DNA of 50,856 nucleotides from Corynebacterium pilosum DSM 20521 = CIP 103422 (lineage in GTDB: Bacteria > Actinomycetota > Actinomycetes > Mycobacteriales > Mycobacteriaceae), in contig NZ_KB892438.1 of the NCBI RefSeq assembly GCF_000373805.1, positions 123,161 through 174,016 on the forward strand. The letters are read 5' to 3'. Made by a program: the position numbers and the translations under genes. This document shows positions 9,448-19,898 of the stretch, in pieces. Position 1 is the stretch's first letter. Every line of letters begins with the position of its first letter. The notes under the pieces were generated by a model that was not told the DNA's origin, made no database searches, and saw only the letters and a program-made list of their open reading frames with translations.

Positions 9448-9995
9448 TGGGCCTCACCGTCCTTAACCTCCTGGGCGTCCTGTTTCTCCGCCTTATCCGA
9501 ATCGTCGAGGAACACGGCGATAACGAAGACGACCACGCCGATGGTGATGGAGGCATCCGCCAAGTTGAACACCGCGAAGTTGCCCACAGAGATGTAGTCG
9601 ACCACATGTCCAAACCAGAACCCTGGCTCGCGGAAGAGGCGATCGCACAAGTTACCCAGCGCGCCACCAGCGATCAGGGCGATGCCCACCGCATACCACG
9701 GCTGGCGAATGAAGAACGCAGCGATCAACGCGCCTACGACGAACACCAGCTGAATCGTGGTGAACAGCCAGGTTGAGTCCTGCCCCATAGAAAAGGCAGC
9801 ACCGGGATTAAACAGGAGGTAGAAACGGAACCAGTCACCAATCACGGCGACGGCTTGGCCGGGTTCCAGCCAGTTCAGCATGAGCTGTTTCACGGCTTGG
9901 TCGATCAGGGCCACTATGACGATGATCGCCACCATCAGGCCAACGTAATTGCGCTCCCGCTTCTTCCTTTGAGATGTCCTGTTCACTTGCACCAT
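9444..9995 (-). CDS. lspA: Lipoprotein signal peptidase (signal peptidase II)
   Basis: The 183-residue integral membrane aspartic protease cleaves prolipoprotein signal peptides before the lipidated cysteine. The two catalytic aspartates are visible: D118 in GNLCDR and D147 in FNLADAS. NPGAAFS is also typical. There are four membrane helices and a basic N-terminal extension ([16 protein letters not shown]). It heads a coupled group with rluD and the 189-residue gene. Candidate substrates are encoded nearby at 10051 and 12744. Confidence 0.96.
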   Translation of the reverse strand: MVQVNRTSQRKKRERNYVGLMVAIIVIVALIDQAVKQLMLNWLEPGQAVAVIGDWFRFYLLFNPGAAFSMGQDSTWLFTTIQLVFVVGALIAAFFIRQPWYAVGIALIAGGALGNLCDRLFREPGFWFGHVVDYISVGNFAVFNLADASITIGVVVFVIAVFLDDSDKAEKQDAQEVKDGEAQ

Positions 9996-10050
9996 TGTTC
10001 ACTACCTTAGTACCCAAATGCTAGTTTGCCCCGTGAGGTAGTTTGTTGGT

Positions 10051-10989
10051 GTGAGTATTCGTCATAAAGCACCAGCCCTCCTTATTCCGGTCGCGCTCGC
10101 CTCCACACTGGCGGCCTGCGGCGGGGAACCCGACCCCGTCGCCGAGGTTCCTGCGTTCCCCGTGGACGTGGCGCGGGTGGAAGTTGTTGAAGCGGGCACG
10201 GATCCGCAGGTGCTTTCCTACAATGACGTAGGCGGTGAGGAGGAATCGTCGACACGCACCGTGACCACCGAAACCGGATTCGACCAGAACGTGGTCGCGT
10301 CCGACGCAGTAGATCCCGCCGCCCAGCCCACCGAGGAAACTGATGCGCTGACGCTGCCGCTGGAGGTGCGCACGCTGGAAGCGCCGGCGGCCGGGGAAGG
10401 TGAGCTCGACGCGTCGCGGCGCGTGGAACTGCGCGTTGCCGACGATGTCTCCGCCGACCTTGCGTCTGCCACCGGCTTCTTGTCCGTGTGGCGTGGCACG
10501 GATGACGGGCGTGTCAGCACAGTGAAGCTGCTTGCCCCCGAGGAAGCCACCGAGGACGCGCGTGCCACGGTGGAATCGGCGCTGATGTCCGTGCTGTCCA
10601 GCACAGTGATTTTCCCCAGCGATGCCGTGGGCGTGGGTGGTTCCTGGACCGTGGAATCACGTGTGACTGGTGGGTCGACGATGCTGCGCACCACAACCTA
10701 TACGGTCACCGATATTCAGGGCGATCAGGTGATGTTGGACGTGGTCGTCGACCAGCGCCCCGCGCAGGAAACCTTGAACTTTGATGCCGAAACTGCCCCG
10801 GACTTGGCGGGGCAATCCTTGACGGTGGAAAGCTCCGATACCGTCGCGGAGGGCTCCCTCACCGTCGACCGCACCGAGGCCCTGCCCGTGGACGGGGCGG
10901 CGTCGGCTTCGACGCGCGTTGTCTACGCAGGTGCCGACGAGGATTTCCGCATCGTGCAGGACTACACCGAGAAGGTGAACTGGTCATAG
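10051..10989 (+). CDS. Putative lipoprotein of unknown function
   Basis: The 312-residue protein has a signal peptide ending in the lipobox LAAC (Cys23), followed by an acidic, Thr/Ser/Val-rich extracytoplasmic domain with no recognised catalytic motif. The GTG at 10051 has no Shine-Dalgarno sequence. A TAGTTT hexamer ends 6 bases before it, so the mRNA may be leaderless. It is divergent from lspA, the enzyme that would process it. The family was not recognised. Confidence 0.8.
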   Translation: MSIRHKAPALLIPVALASTLAACGGEPDPVAEVPAFPVDVARVEVVEAGTDPQVLSYNDVGGEEESSTRTVTTETGFDQNVVASDAVDPAAQPTEETDALTLPLEVRTLEAPAAGEGELDASRRVELRVADDVSADLASATGFLSVWRGTDDGRVSTVKLLAPEEATEDARATVESALMSVLSSTVIFPSDAVGVGGSWTVESRVTGGSTMLRTTTYTVTDIQGDQVMLDVVVDQRPAQETLNFDAETAPDLAGQSLTVESSDTVAEGSLTVDRTEALPVDGAASASTRVVYAGADEDFRIVQDYTEKVNWS

Positions 10990-11048
10990 CCAGTTGCGGT
11001 GCAGAGTAGAATGGATGTAGTTATTGTTCATTCTGCTAGGAGGCCCCC

Positions 11049-12743
11049 ATGGTCGCATCGCTGCACTTCAATATTGACGGTGTCTCATTTTCTTATCCTG
11101 GGGGCCACCGCGTACTCACGGATATCTCTTTTGCCGTCCCCTCCGGCTCCGTCACCGGCCTGATCGGCGAGAACGGCGCGGGCAAATCGACACTCCTATC
11201 GTTGATTTCCGGTGACTTGGAGCCGGACGTCGGCCAGATCATCACTCCCCCAGTCACCGGCTTCATCGCGCAGGAGACGGAGCTGCCTTTTAGCGCGCCC
11301 GCGCAGGCGCTTATCGACGAAGCCGTCGCGGAACTGCGCGCAGTCGAACAGGCCATCACCGACCTCTCCCAGGCGATGGTGGATACGCCCGAGGACACGT
11401 CGGTGGCCGAGAAGTTTGACCTTGCCCTGGCTCGTGCGGAGTCTTCTGGCGTGTGGGAACTGGATGCGCGTGTCAGCACCGTGCTGGCCGGGTTGGGCCT
11501 GTCGAACGTGGATCTTGCCACTCCTCTTGGTGAGATGAGCGGTGGGCAGCGCCGTCGTTTTGCGCTGGCCACGCTCTTGCTACGCCCAGTCGATGGCATG
11601 GTGCTGGACGAGCCCACCAACCACTTAGATGACGAGGCGGTGGACTTCCTAGTCGCTGAGCTGGAGGCTTTCCAAGGCCCCGTGCTGGTGGCCAGCCATG
11701 ACCGCTACTTCTTGGATACTGCCTGCGATGGCATCGTGGATCTAGACCCAGGTCTGGGCCCCGAGGGCGGATTCGGTGAGGAGACCCGCCAGGGCAACCG
11801 GTTTACCGGCTCTTTCTCTGACTACCTGAAGGCGCGTGAGGCCCGCCGCAACCGGTGGATCAGCGACTATAACGCCCAGGAGCAGGAACGCGCCCGGTTG
11901 GAGAAGGCCGCCGAGCAAACCGAAGAGGATGTGTTCCACTCCCACGACAGCAAGACCGAGATCCGCATGGCCGCCAAGTATTATGCCGACCGTGCCGCGA
12001 AAACGCTGGGCAATCGCACCCGTGGTGCGAAGAACCGGCTGGAGGATCTGGAACGTAACCAGCTTCCCAAGCCACCAGAGCCGTTGCGCTTCCACGGCAT
12101 TCCAGAACACACGGCGGCAAGCCTGGGCGAGCCGGCGGTTGCTGCCAAGGACCTGGCTGTGGAGGACCGGCTGGCTCCGCTGACCATCAAGGTCCAGCCT
12201 GGTGACCAGCTGCTGGTGGAAGGCCCGAACGGTTCCGGCAAGTCCACCTTGTTGAAGATCCTCGACGGCCATCTCACCGACTACGAGGGCGAGCTGCGCA
12301 TCCCCGAGGAAGTGACCGTATCCCGCCTGGAACAGGACGACGATTGGCAAGACCTTTCCATCACCGCCCAGCAGGCTTTCGAGGCCCGCGTGCCCGCCGG
12401 CACACCGTCCCTGGTGGAAATGGGGCTGATGACCGAAGAGCAGGTGACCAAACCTATCGCGGACCTCTCTTTAGGGCAGCGTCGCCGCGTCTCCCTGGGC
12501 ATCATCTTGGCCTGCCCTCCTGATCTGTTGCTTCTCGACGAGCCCACCAACCACCTCTCCCTGGCCTTGGCGGAGGAATTGGAACAAGCTCTGTTGGGTT
12601 TCCCAGGCACCGTGATCATGACCAGTCACGATCGGTGGATTCGTCGTCGTTGGCGCCAGCGGATCGAGAAAAAAGAAGATCGCGCCACGATCCTCACGTT
12701 GGAGACCTTGTGGTCCGATGAGGTGTGGCGCGATAAAGCGTAG
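11049..12743 (+). CDS. ABC-F family ATPase (two nucleotide-binding domains, no membrane domain)
   Basis: The 564-residue protein has two ABC domains joined by a charged helical linker (about residues 250-340). The first has Walker A GENGAGKST (40-48), signature MSGGQRRR and Walker B VLDEPTNHLDD. The second has GPNGSGKST near 393-401, signature LSLGQRRR and LLLDEPTNHLS. There are no membrane segments, so this is an ABC-F protein that would act on the ribosome in translation or antibiotic protection rather than in transport. The subfamily is not clear. The ATG follows a strong CTAGGAGG. The stop codon abuts the stop of the convergent lipoprotein gene with no spacer. Confidence 0.93.
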   Translation: MVASLHFNIDGVSFSYPGGHRVLTDISFAVPSGSVTGLIGENGAGKSTLLSLISGDLEPDVGQIITPPVTGFIAQETELPFSAPAQALIDEAVAELRAVEQAITDLSQAMVDTPEDTSVAEKFDLALARAESSGVWELDARVSTVLAGLGLSNVDLATPLGEMSGGQRRRFALATLLLRPVDGMVLDEPTNHLDDEAVDFLVAELEAFQGPVLVASHDRYFLDTACDGIVDLDPGLGPEGGFGEETRQGNRFTGSFSDYLKAREARRNRWISDYNAQEQERARLEKAAEQTEEDVFHSHDSKTEIRMAAKYYADRAAKTLGNRTRGAKNRLEDLERNQLPKPPEPLRFHGIPEHTAASLGEPAVAAKDLAVEDRLAPLTIKVQPGDQLLVEGPNGSGKSTLLKILDGHLTDYEGELRIPEEVTVSRLEQDDDWQDLSITAQQAFEARVPAGTPSLVEMGLMTEEQVTKPIADLSLGQRRRVSLGIILACPPDLLLLDEPTNHLSLALAEELEQALLGFPGTVIMTSHDRWIRRRWRQRIEKKEDRATILTLETLWSDEVWRDKA

Positions 12744-13403
12744 CTACTGCGCAGGTGCTTCGGCAGGAGCCGGAGCCTCAGGCGCAGGAGCCGGTGCGTC
12801 CGCCGGGGCCTCAGGCGCTGGCGCCTCTGCTGGTGCCGGTGCCGGTGCCTCCTCGGGGGCTGCCGGTTCGCCGGCCTGGCACATTGCTGGGACCTGTTCC
12901 GGGGCCACCGTGTTGGTGATCAGGGTGCACGCCCAGGACTGGGAGAGCTTCCATGTGCCATCTTCGTAGACGAACTCAACGTTTTCTGCCAGCTGGGTTG
13001 GCTGATCAGGCTGAGTGAAATTGACCGTGGCCAGCACCGAGTTTGCGGAGTAGCCAGGCAGAACCGGGTCGACGACCTGGAAGTCAGCGCCGGATTCTTC
13101 CTTGGAAATCGTCATCGTGTCGAAGAGCTCGGGCGCGGTCTCACCGCTCTGGACGGTGTTCACGCGCTCTTCCATCGGCAGGTTCGGGTCGGTGGCCCGT
13201 GCTAGGACCTCGTTGAGGTCGGCCGCCGTCGGCAGTTCCGGAGCTGGGCTTTCCTGAGCTGCGGTGTCTTCGTTGGCATCCGAGGCCGCGGTGGTCTCCG
13301 AGTTCGTCGACCCGTCGTTGGCGGCTTCGTCGTTCGAGCACGCTGCCATTGTCACGGCCACGCCAAAGGTGGCGATGATTGCAGTGATCTTGTTGAGTTT
13401 CAC
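12744..13403 (-). CDS. MTB12-like lipoprotein with Pro/Ala-rich tail
   Basis: I placed the start at GTG 13403 because AAGGAG lies 5 bases upstream and the signal peptide then begins directly (VKLNKITAIIATFGVAVT). A longer in-frame start would precede the signal. The lipobox is MAAC. The central domain, with TDPNLPMEERVNTVQSG, then NVEFVYEDGTWKLS, resembles the low-molecular-weight antigen MTB12 family. The last 45 residues or so are Pro/Ala/Glu repeats, probably a flexible wall-spanning or surface tail. The function of the family is unknown. The gene converges with the ABC-F gene with zero bases between stop codons. Confidence 0.78.
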   Translation of the reverse strand: MKLNKITAIIATFGVAVTMAACSNDEAANDGSTNSETTAASDANEDTAAQESPAPELPTAADLNEVLARATDPNLPMEERVNTVQSGETAPELFDTMTISKEESGADFQVVDPVLPGYSANSVLATVNFTQPDQPTQLAENVEFVYEDGTWKLSQSWACTLITNTVAPEQVPAMCQAGEPAAPEEAPAPAPAEAPAPEAPADAPAPAPEAPAPAEAPAQ

Positions 13404-13524
13404 AATTTCTCCTTGTGCGTTTCGGGCTACGGGAATGGGACTCCGCACGCGTCAATACGCCTTCCCACGTTACCGTTTCGTAACTTCCATGCCAAAGAGC
13501 GACGCACTGTGGCAAGCTATTTCT

Positions 13525-14436
13525 ATGCCCGATCCTCATGTTGCCGTCATCGCCACTGGTGGCACCATCGCCTCCACCGTAAATGCGGAAGGCGCCCGCG
13601 TCCCGACACTCTCCGGCGCGGCCCTCATCCGTGCGTGCGGCACCCAGGTTCCAACGCGCGTCATCGACAACGCTTCGCTGGATTCGTCTGCGATGGGCTT
13701 AAGCGACATCGACACGCTTGCCGACGAGGCGCAGCGCGCACTTTCCGACGAGCACTGCCGCGGCGTTGTGATCACCCATGGCACCGATTCCATGGCCGAT
13801 ACCGCCATCGCGCTCGACTTGATGCTTGACGACGATCGCCCCATCGTTCTCACCGGCGCCCAAGAACCCGCTGACCATCCCGACGCTGACGGGCCAGCCA
13901 ATCTGCGCGGCGCGATCGACTGTGTGGTATCTCCTCCTGGGGTTGGCGTGCACGTCTTCTTCAACGATGTTGCTTTACCCGCCCGGGGATTATTCAAACA
14001 GCACACCTCTAATCGTGATGCTTTTGCACTGACATCTGAAAAGCCGCTGCGCCGCCCCTCCCCCGTCGGGCTCTGCTCCTTGGAGGGCATAGACGTGGTT
14101 GTTGCCGCCGCGTGGCCCGGCGCGAGTGGAGAAGTAATTGATGCGATCGTCGATACGCGCCCAGACGGCATCGTCGTCGAAGCGCTCGGCTCTGGGAATG
14201 TTTCGGACAGCATGGGGGCGGCCCTGGTGCGCGCGCTGGAGTCTGGCATTGCTGTGGTGATCACGACACAGGTGCCGCGTGGTGCCGTGCAGTTCTCCTA
14301 TGGCGGTGCCGGTGGCGGAAACACGCTTGGCACCCGCGGTGCTATGTCGGCCGGGTGGCTTCGCGCTGGTCAGGCGCGCATGGCATTGACCGTGGCACTA
14401 GCTGCGGGCGTGGATCCGGCTACCCTTCTGGGCTGA
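13525..14436 (+). CDS. ansA: L-asparaginase
   Basis: The 303-residue protein has the two catalytic threonine regions of bacterial type asparaginases: ATGGTIAS at 10-17 and THGTDSMADTA about 75 residues later. It hydrolyses asparagine to aspartate and ammonia. There is no signal peptide, so it is cytoplasmic. The ATG at 13525 gives the correct N-terminus MPDPHVAVIATGG; the frame stays open upstream, but that extension overlaps the divergent lipoprotein gene. It is convergent with dinB. In M. tuberculosis ansA is also remembered beside dinX. Confidence 0.92.
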   Translation: MPDPHVAVIATGGTIASTVNAEGARVPTLSGAALIRACGTQVPTRVIDNASLDSSAMGLSDIDTLADEAQRALSDEHCRGVVITHGTDSMADTAIALDLMLDDDRPIVLTGAQEPADHPDADGPANLRGAIDCVVSPPGVGVHVFFNDVALPARGLFKQHTSNRDAFALTSEKPLRRPSPVGLCSLEGIDVVVAAAWPGASGEVIDAIVDTRPDGIVVEALGSGNVSDSMGAALVRALESGIAVVITTQVPRGAVQFSYGGAGGGNTLGTRGAMSAGWLRAGQARMALTVALAAGVDPATLLG

Positions 14437-14468
14437 TTTTTCTGCAGCTGCAGAATTCTGCCGACGGT

Positions 14469-15860
14469 TTATTCCGCGGGTTCCCAGTCCTCCCAGGCCA
14501 GCGAGTCCACGGGGTCGGCGTGCTTCAAGTCGGGGTCGTCGACACGCAATGTTTTGATCCGTCCCGGGCCGGTCGCGCGGGTTTCAAAGCGGATGGTCAC
14601 CCAGCCGAGGCCGGAGCCTTGCACCCAACCGTGGCCGTACTCGGGGTGGTACACGTCCTGGGTGGCGCGCCAGTGGCCAGGCTGGTCGGCGGGAGTGATG
14701 TCCACTTCGATGGAATCCGCGCCTGCTTGACCCGCGTGGTCGCTAACTCCTGTTTCGTAGTCCGTGTCAACGGGCTGCGGGCGGATGATCTGCTGGTCCA
14801 GCTCGGGGAAGAGCACGTGCTGCAGCCCGTCTTCCAGCCCGGAGTAGCTCACCCCGACCAACCTGATGGGCCCGACTTCGTCGGGGTAGCGCACCAAACG
14901 GAAGGCGGTGGCCAGGAGGGTTTCGGCGTCGTCGGTGGCATAGGGCAGCGTGGCGGAGCGGGACTCAATGCGAAAGTCCGCCATGCGCAGCTTCACGCTG
15001 ACGGTGCGGGCGCCGCGGCCATCTTTTAACAGGCGCCGATGTGCGTCCTGGGCTGCACGAGTCATCGCCGCATCAACTTCGGGTGGAGTGGTCAGGTCGT
15101 GCGGATAGGTGTGCTCGGCGGAGATCTGCTTGGCTTCGGCGCGTGGTGCGACGGGCCGGTCGTCGTGGCCGCGTGCCAGGGTCCACAATTGGCGACCTAC
15201 TGCCCCGCCAAGGGCGATCTCTACTTCCTTTTCGCTCAGCGCGGCCAAGTCGCCGATGGTCTCTATCCCCATCGTGGATAGTTTGCCCTGGGTGACAGGG
15301 CCAACACCCCACAGCTCTTTGGCGGGCAAGGCGTGCAAGGTCTCTAATTCGTGGTCCGGGTCTAGGACGTAGATCCCATCGGGTTTTGCCAGTTCAGAGG
15401 CGATCTTGGCGTATTGCTTCCCGGAGCCGGCACCGATGGAGGCTGGCAGACCGGTCTCGTCTTTGATGTCCGCGCGGACCTTTTCGGCCCATTCGCGGAC
15501 TTCGCCGACGGTGGCGTCGATAAGCTCGGGTGGCTCCATGAAGGCCTCGTCGATACTGAGCTGTTCGACCACATCCACGTGCCTGCCCAAAACCTCGAAC
15601 ACCCGGCGCGAGGCCGTGGAGTAGACGGCGCGGCGGGGCGCGACGAGGACCACGCGCGGGCCGACAAGCCGGGCTGCGCGGTGGGTGGGCATGGCGGAAC
15701 GGGCACCGTATTTGCGGGCTTCATAACTGGCACCGGCGACGACTCCCCTGCCCGACACCCCGGCGACCAGAACTGGGCGACCTTTGAGGGTGGGGCGGGT
15801 CAACTGTTCGCAGGACGCATAGAACGCGTCCATGTCGATGTGTAAAACCCAGCGGCGCAT
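14469..15860 (-). CDS. dinB: DNA polymerase IV (Y-family, DinB/DinX)
   Basis: The 463-residue translesion polymerase starts MRRWVLHIDMDAFYAS. Catalytic acidic residues are D9 and D104-E105 (SIDEAF). A pentapeptide QHVLF at 347-351 fits the beta-clamp-binding consensus QxxLF. About 110 residues follow it, including a Trp-rich block that ends in SLAWEDWEPAE, forming a C-terminal extension beyond the usual little-finger domain. I chose ATG 15860 because the frame upstream runs into the next gene and the conserved N-terminus starts here. TACCGT ends 6 bases upstream with no Shine-Dalgarno, so a leaderless mRNA is possible. Confidence 0.94.
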   Translation of the reverse strand: MRRWVLHIDMDAFYASCEQLTRPTLKGRPVLVAGVSGRGVVAGASYEARKYGARSAMPTHRAARLVGPRVVLVAPRRAVYSTASRRVFEVLGRHVDVVEQLSIDEAFMEPPELIDATVGEVREWAEKVRADIKDETGLPASIGAGSGKQYAKIASELAKPDGIYVLDPDHELETLHALPAKELWGVGPVTQGKLSTMGIETIGDLAALSEKEVEIALGGAVGRQLWTLARGHDDRPVAPRAEAKQISAEHTYPHDLTTPPEVDAAMTRAAQDAHRRLLKDGRGARTVSVKLRMADFRIESRSATLPYATDDAETLLATAFRLVRYPDEVGPIRLVGVSYSGLEDGLQHVLFPELDQQIIRPQPVDTDYETGVSDHAGQAGADSIEVDITPADQPGHWRATQDVYHPEYGHGWVQGSGLGWVTIRFETRATGPGRIKTLRVDDPDLKHADPVDSLAWEDWEPAE

Positions 15861-15877
15861 ACCTCTACGGTACCCAG

Positions 15878-16708
15878 CTAAGGTCGTCTTAAAGCAACCG
15901 CGACCACGATCAACGCCATGCCGATCAGCTCCGCGAGGCTGAGCCACTGGGCCAACGCTACCGCGCCAATGACCGCCGCGACCACCGGCAAAATCGCCTG
16001 CAGCACTGCGAAATACGCGCGACCGACCTTGCGCAGAACGATCTGATCGATCGAATAAGGCACCGCGGCCGACAACAAGCCAAGCCCCATGGCCAAACCA
16101 AAAGTGACCCCGGGGTCCTGTGCGACCTCCGCAGGCCACAGCCAAACAACAAGCGGCAGGCCGATCACCGCCGCCCAGCTAAAGCCGATGGCGGTCGAAG
16201 CACGCGAAGTCGCGGCATCGCCGGCAATGCGGGAACCCGCCACGATATAGCCAGCCCACAGCAACCCGGCGGCCAGGGCCAGGATGATGCCGGCGGCATC
16301 GGTTGCCCACGTCGCACCAGAGATCACCAGCACACCGGAACCTGCGAGCAGCAGCGCCACCCAGTCGCGCAGGCTGCGCGAGCCGATTGCTGCCACCGCG
16401 ATCGGGCCTAAGAACTCGATGGCAACGGCAGTGCCCAGCGGGATGCGCGCGATGGCCTCATAGAACGTCATGTTCATCGCCATGGTCACCACGCCGTAGA
16501 TCGCCGCCGCTCGGCCGACCGGGCCCACGAAGTCCCGAATCTGCGGGCGGTTGATCACCAGGACGATCAAGGCCGCAGCACTCATGCGCATCCACGCCAC
16601 CACCGTGGGCGGAAAAATGTCGAAGAGCCCCACCGCGATGGCCGCACCCAGGTACATCGAGGTACCTGAGACAACCATCAGCGCTGGGGCTGTCAGACGC
16701 TCACGCAT
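15878..16708 (-). CDS. EamA-family (RhtA-like) permease
   Basis: The 276-residue protein has ten hydrophobic helices in two EamA repeats (MVVSGTSMYLGAAIAVGLF at the start). It belongs to the drug/metabolite transporter superfamily and resembles RhtA-type threonine/homoserine exporters, but the substrate cannot be read from the sequence. The ATG at 16708 comes one base after the ileS stop (TAAaATG), so translation is probably coupled to ileS and the gene would come under the same T-box transcript. dinB follows 17 bp downstream. Confidence 0.85.
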   Translation of the reverse strand: MRERLTAPALMVVSGTSMYLGAAIAVGLFDIFPPTVVAWMRMSAAALIVLVINRPQIRDFVGPVGRAAAIYGVVTMAMNMTFYEAIARIPLGTAVAIEFLGPIAVAAIGSRSLRDWVALLLAGSGVLVISGATWATDAAGIILALAAGLLWAGYIVAGSRIAGDAATSRASTAIGFSWAAVIGLPLVVWLWPAEVAQDPGVTFGLAMGLGLLSAAVPYSIDQIVLRKVGRAYFAVLQAILPVVAAVIGAVALAQWLSLAELIGMALIVVAVALRRP

Positions 16709-16709
16709 T

Positions 16710-19700
16710 TTAGGCGTTCTTCTGCACCGTCGCGGTGACACCGTCCACGATGTCATGGCCGTCAGCCACTGCATCGGTGGTCACGGTAAAGGAGGTGGAC
16801 AGGGTCTCCGCAGCGATGTGATCCGCATGGCGGTTGGCCCACTCCTCCTTCTCCGCAGGTACCGACAGCGTCGTCGTAATGCGATCTGAGACCTCAAAAC
16901 CGGATGCCTTGCGTGCGTCCTGCAGGCCACGGATGACGTCGGCGGCCCAGCCTTCCGCCTCAAGTTCCTCGGACACGGTCATGTCCAGGACGACAAGCCC
17001 CTCAGTGCCGTCGATCGCGGCGGTGGACTCGGGATTCTCCGCCACGAGGCGCTCGGTGTACATCTCCGGGGTAAGGGTGATGTCACCGTCAACGATCACG
17101 TTCTCGCCGTCGCGGGTGTAGTTGCCGGCCTTCACGTTCTTGATCGCGCGCTGGACATCCTTGCCCAGCGACGGCCCGGCCACCTTCGCGTTGACCACCA
17201 CATCGAAAGATCCGACCGCATCAACATCGTTGGTCAGCTCGACATCCTTGACGTTAACCTCGTCGCGGATAATGCCGGTGTAGTCCGCCAGCGTATCTGC
17301 CTCCGGCAGCGCCACTGTCAGCTTCGGCAGTGGCAGGCGGTTGCGCAGCTTGTTGGCCTTGCGCACGGAGCTTGCCGACGAGCACACCGCGCGGGTCGCA
17401 TCCATCACAGCAACCAGATCCGCATCCGCCGGGATGACCTGCGCATCCGGGTAGTCGGTCAGGTGCACGGAACGCTCACCGGTGAGTCCGCGGTAGATCA
17501 CCTCGGTGACATATGGCAGCAGCGGTGCCGCCACGCGGGTGAGAACGTGCAACACGGTGTACAAGGTGTTGAATGCCTCCGGGTGTTCCTCCTGGCCGGC
17601 CCAAAACCGGTCGCGGGAGCGGCGCACGTACCAGTTGGTCAGCGCGTCGGCGAATAGGCGCACCTTATCGCACGCCCCAGAGATGTCGGTGGTCTCCAGT
17701 GCATGATCCACTTCAACGACGAGGTCATGCAGCTTCGCTAGGATGTAGCGGTCCAGGATGTGCCCAGAATCCGTGGAGAACTCCGCCTCCTGCGAGCTGT
17801 AGAGCTGCAGGAAGGTGTATGCGTTCCAGATCGGCAGGAGTGCCTGGCGCACGCCTTCGCGGATGCCTTGCTCGGTGACGATCAGGTTGCCGCCGCGCAG
17901 GATCGGTGAGGACATGAGGAACCAGCGCATCGCATCGGAACCATCACGGTCGAAGACCTCATTGACGTTCGGGTAGTTGCCCTTGGACTTACTCATCTTC
18001 TGGCCATCGTCGCCAAGCACGATGCCGTGGGCGACGACCTGCTTGAACGCTGGGCGATCAAACAGTGCGGTGGACAGCACGTGCAGCAGGTAGAACCAGC
18101 CGCGGGACTGGCCGATGTACTCCACGATGAAGTCCGCCGGGTGGTGCTTTTCAAACCACTCCTTGTTCTCAAACGGGTAGTGGAACTGCGCAAAAGGCAT
18201 GGAACCGGAATCGAACCACACGTCCAGCACGTCGGGCACGCGACGCATGGTGGACTTGCCGGTTGGGTCGTCCGGGTTCGGGCGGGTCAGCTCGTCGATA
18301 TATGGGCGGTGCAGCGATTCCGGGCGCACACCGAAGTCGCGCTCCAGCTCGTCGAGGGAGCCGTACACGTCGGTACGCGGGTACTCCGGGTTGTCTGACT
18401 GCCACACCGGGATCGGGCTGCCCCAGTAGCGGGTACGCGAGATATTCCAGTCGCGCGCATTTTCCAGCCACTTGCCAAACTGACCGTCGCGCACGTGCTC
18501 CGGGATCCACTCGATCTGCTCGTGGTTGAGCTCCACCATGCGGTCGCGGAACTCGGTGACCTTCACGAACCAGGATGGCAGCGCCATGTAGATCAGTGGC
18601 TCCCCGGAGCGCCAGGAGTGCGGGTAGGAGTGCACGATGGTCTGGTGGCGCAGCACACGCCCCTTGTCCTTGAGGTCGCGGATGATGTTCTTGTTCGCAT
18701 CGAAGACCAGCTGGCCCTCATATTCCGGCACCTGGGAGGTGAACTGGCCGTCCATGTCCACCGGGATCACCAGGTCAATCCCGTACTTCTGGCAGGTCAG
18801 CATATCGTCCTCACCGAACGCGGGCGCCTGGTGGACCACACCAGTACCGTCTTCGGTGGTGACATAGTCCGCCAGGATCACCTTGAATGCGTTGGGCTGA
18901 TCCGCGAAGTGGTCGAAGATTGGGGTGTACTGCAGGCCCTCCAGCTCGGAGCCCTGGAAGGTGGCTACGGTCTGCGCGTCGGTGCCGAATTCCTTGGCAT
19001 AGGCACCAACCAGTGCGGTTGCCAGGAGGAATCGCTTGCCGACGAAGTCTTCTGCCCCATCGTCTGCAACCTCCACCAGGGAGTACTCCACCTCTGGGTG
19101 CACCGCTAGTGCCAGGTTGGATGGCAGGGTCCACGGGGTGGTCGTCCACGCAAGGGCTGCCGCGTCGTGCAGTTCTTCGTGCTTCGCCCAGGTGTCCGCG
19201 CCGGCGGTGCCTTCTTCAGCACCTGTGAACGGCATGGTCACCGTCAGGGTGGGGTCTTGGCGTTCGCGGTAGGAATCGTCGAGACGTGTCTCTTGATTGG
19301 ACAGCGGGGTGTGCTCGGCCCACGAGTACGGCAGGACACGGAAGCCCTGGTAGATCAGGCCCTTGTCGTAGAGTTCCTTGAAAGCCCAGATGACGGACTC
19401 CATGTAGGTCAGGTCCATCGTCTTGTAGCCGTTGTCGAAGTCGACCCAGCGGGCCTGGCGGGTCACGTATTCTTTCCACTCGTCGGTGTACTCAAGAACG
19501 GACTTGGCGCAGTATTCGTTGAACTTGGCCAGACCCATGTCTTCGATCTCGCCCTTGTCCTTGATTCCCAGCTGCTTTTCTGCCTCGAGCTCTGCTGGCA
19601 GGCCGTGGGTATCCCAACCGAAGACGCGTGGGACGTGGTAGCCCTTCATCGTGCGGTAACGCGGGACGATGTCTTTGACGTAGCCCGTTAGCAGGTGTCC

Positions 19701-19898
19701 ATAGTGTGGCAAACCGTTAGCGAAAGGAGGGCCGTCGTAGAAGACGAATTCCTCGTTGTCCTTGCGGTTCTCCAAGGAGGCTTGGAAGGTGCTGTCCTCG
19801 TCCCAATACTGGAGTACCTTTTCTTCCATTTCTGGGAACTTGTTGCTTCCCCCGGTCATATCGACCTTGGGGTACACGCCACCGACGGGAGTATTCAT
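16710..19898 (-). CDS. ileS: Isoleucyl-tRNA synthetase
   Basis: The 1062-residue class I synthetase charges tRNA-Ile and edits valine. The HIGH motif appears as HYGH (65-68) after PPFANGLP, and KMSKSKGN is near residue 635. I chose ATG 19898 ([13 protein letters not shown]) because AAAGGA precedes it, and the region upstream is a T-box leader rather than coding sequence. The frame stays open into that leader, which could mislead automated start calling. It is followed immediately by the EamA permease. Confidence 0.97.
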   Translation of the reverse strand: MNTPVGGVYPKVDMTGGSNKFPEMEEKVLQYWDEDSTFQASLENRKDNEEFVFYDGPPFANGLPHYGHLLTGYVKDIVPRYRTMKGYHVPRVFGWDTHGLPAELEAEKQLGIKDKGEIEDMGLAKFNEYCAKSVLEYTDEWKEYVTRQARWVDFDNGYKTMDLTYMESVIWAFKELYDKGLIYQGFRVLPYSWAEHTPLSNQETRLDDSYRERQDPTLTVTMPFTGAEEGTAGADTWAKHEELHDAAALAWTTTPWTLPSNLALAVHPEVEYSLVEVADDGAEDFVGKRFLLATALVGAYAKEFGTDAQTVATFQGSELEGLQYTPIFDHFADQPNAFKVILADYVTTEDGTGVVHQAPAFGEDDMLTCQKYGIDLVIPVDMDGQFTSQVPEYEGQLVFDANKNIIRDLKDKGRVLRHQTIVHSYPHSWRSGEPLIYMALPSWFVKVTEFRDRMVELNHEQIEWIPEHVRDGQFGKWLENARDWNISRTRYWGSPIPVWQSDNPEYPRTDVYGSLDELERDFGVRPESLHRPYIDELTRPNPDDPTGKSTMRRVPDVLDVWFDSGSMPFAQFHYPFENKEWFEKHHPADFIVEYIGQSRGWFYLLHVLSTALFDRPAFKQVVAHGIVLGDDGQKMSKSKGNYPNVNEVFDRDGSDAMRWFLMSSPILRGGNLIVTEQGIREGVRQALLPIWNAYTFLQLYSSQEAEFSTDSGHILDRYILAKLHDLVVEVDHALETTDISGACDKVRLFADALTNWYVRRSRDRFWAGQEEHPEAFNTLYTVLHVLTRVAAPLLPYVTEVIYRGLTGERSVHLTDYPDAQVIPADADLVAVMDATRAVCSSASSVRKANKLRNRLPLPKLTVALPEADTLADYTGIIRDEVNVKDVELTNDVDAVGSFDVVVNAKVAGPSLGKDVQRAIKNVKAGNYTRDGENVIVDGDITLTPEMYTERLVAENPESTAAIDGTEGLVVLDMTVSEELEAEGWAADVIRGLQDARKASGFEVSDRITTTLSVPAEKEEWANRHADHIAAETLSTSFTVTTDAVADGHDIVDGVTATVQKNA

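Noticed and set aside
14440..14455. Perfect 16-bp palindrome TTCTGCAGCTGCAGAA after ansA, with an identical copy at 37566-37581
   Set aside because: The second copy encodes Ser-Ala-Ala-Ala-Glu inside ftsI and is explained by codon use. Two copies of a GCAGCTGC-type palindrome in 50 kb could be chance; there is no further supporting context.
15861..16145. 95-residue N-terminal extension of DinB
   Set aside because: It lies within the EamA permease gene in another frame, and Y-family polymerases start at the MRRWVLHIDMD-type sequence.
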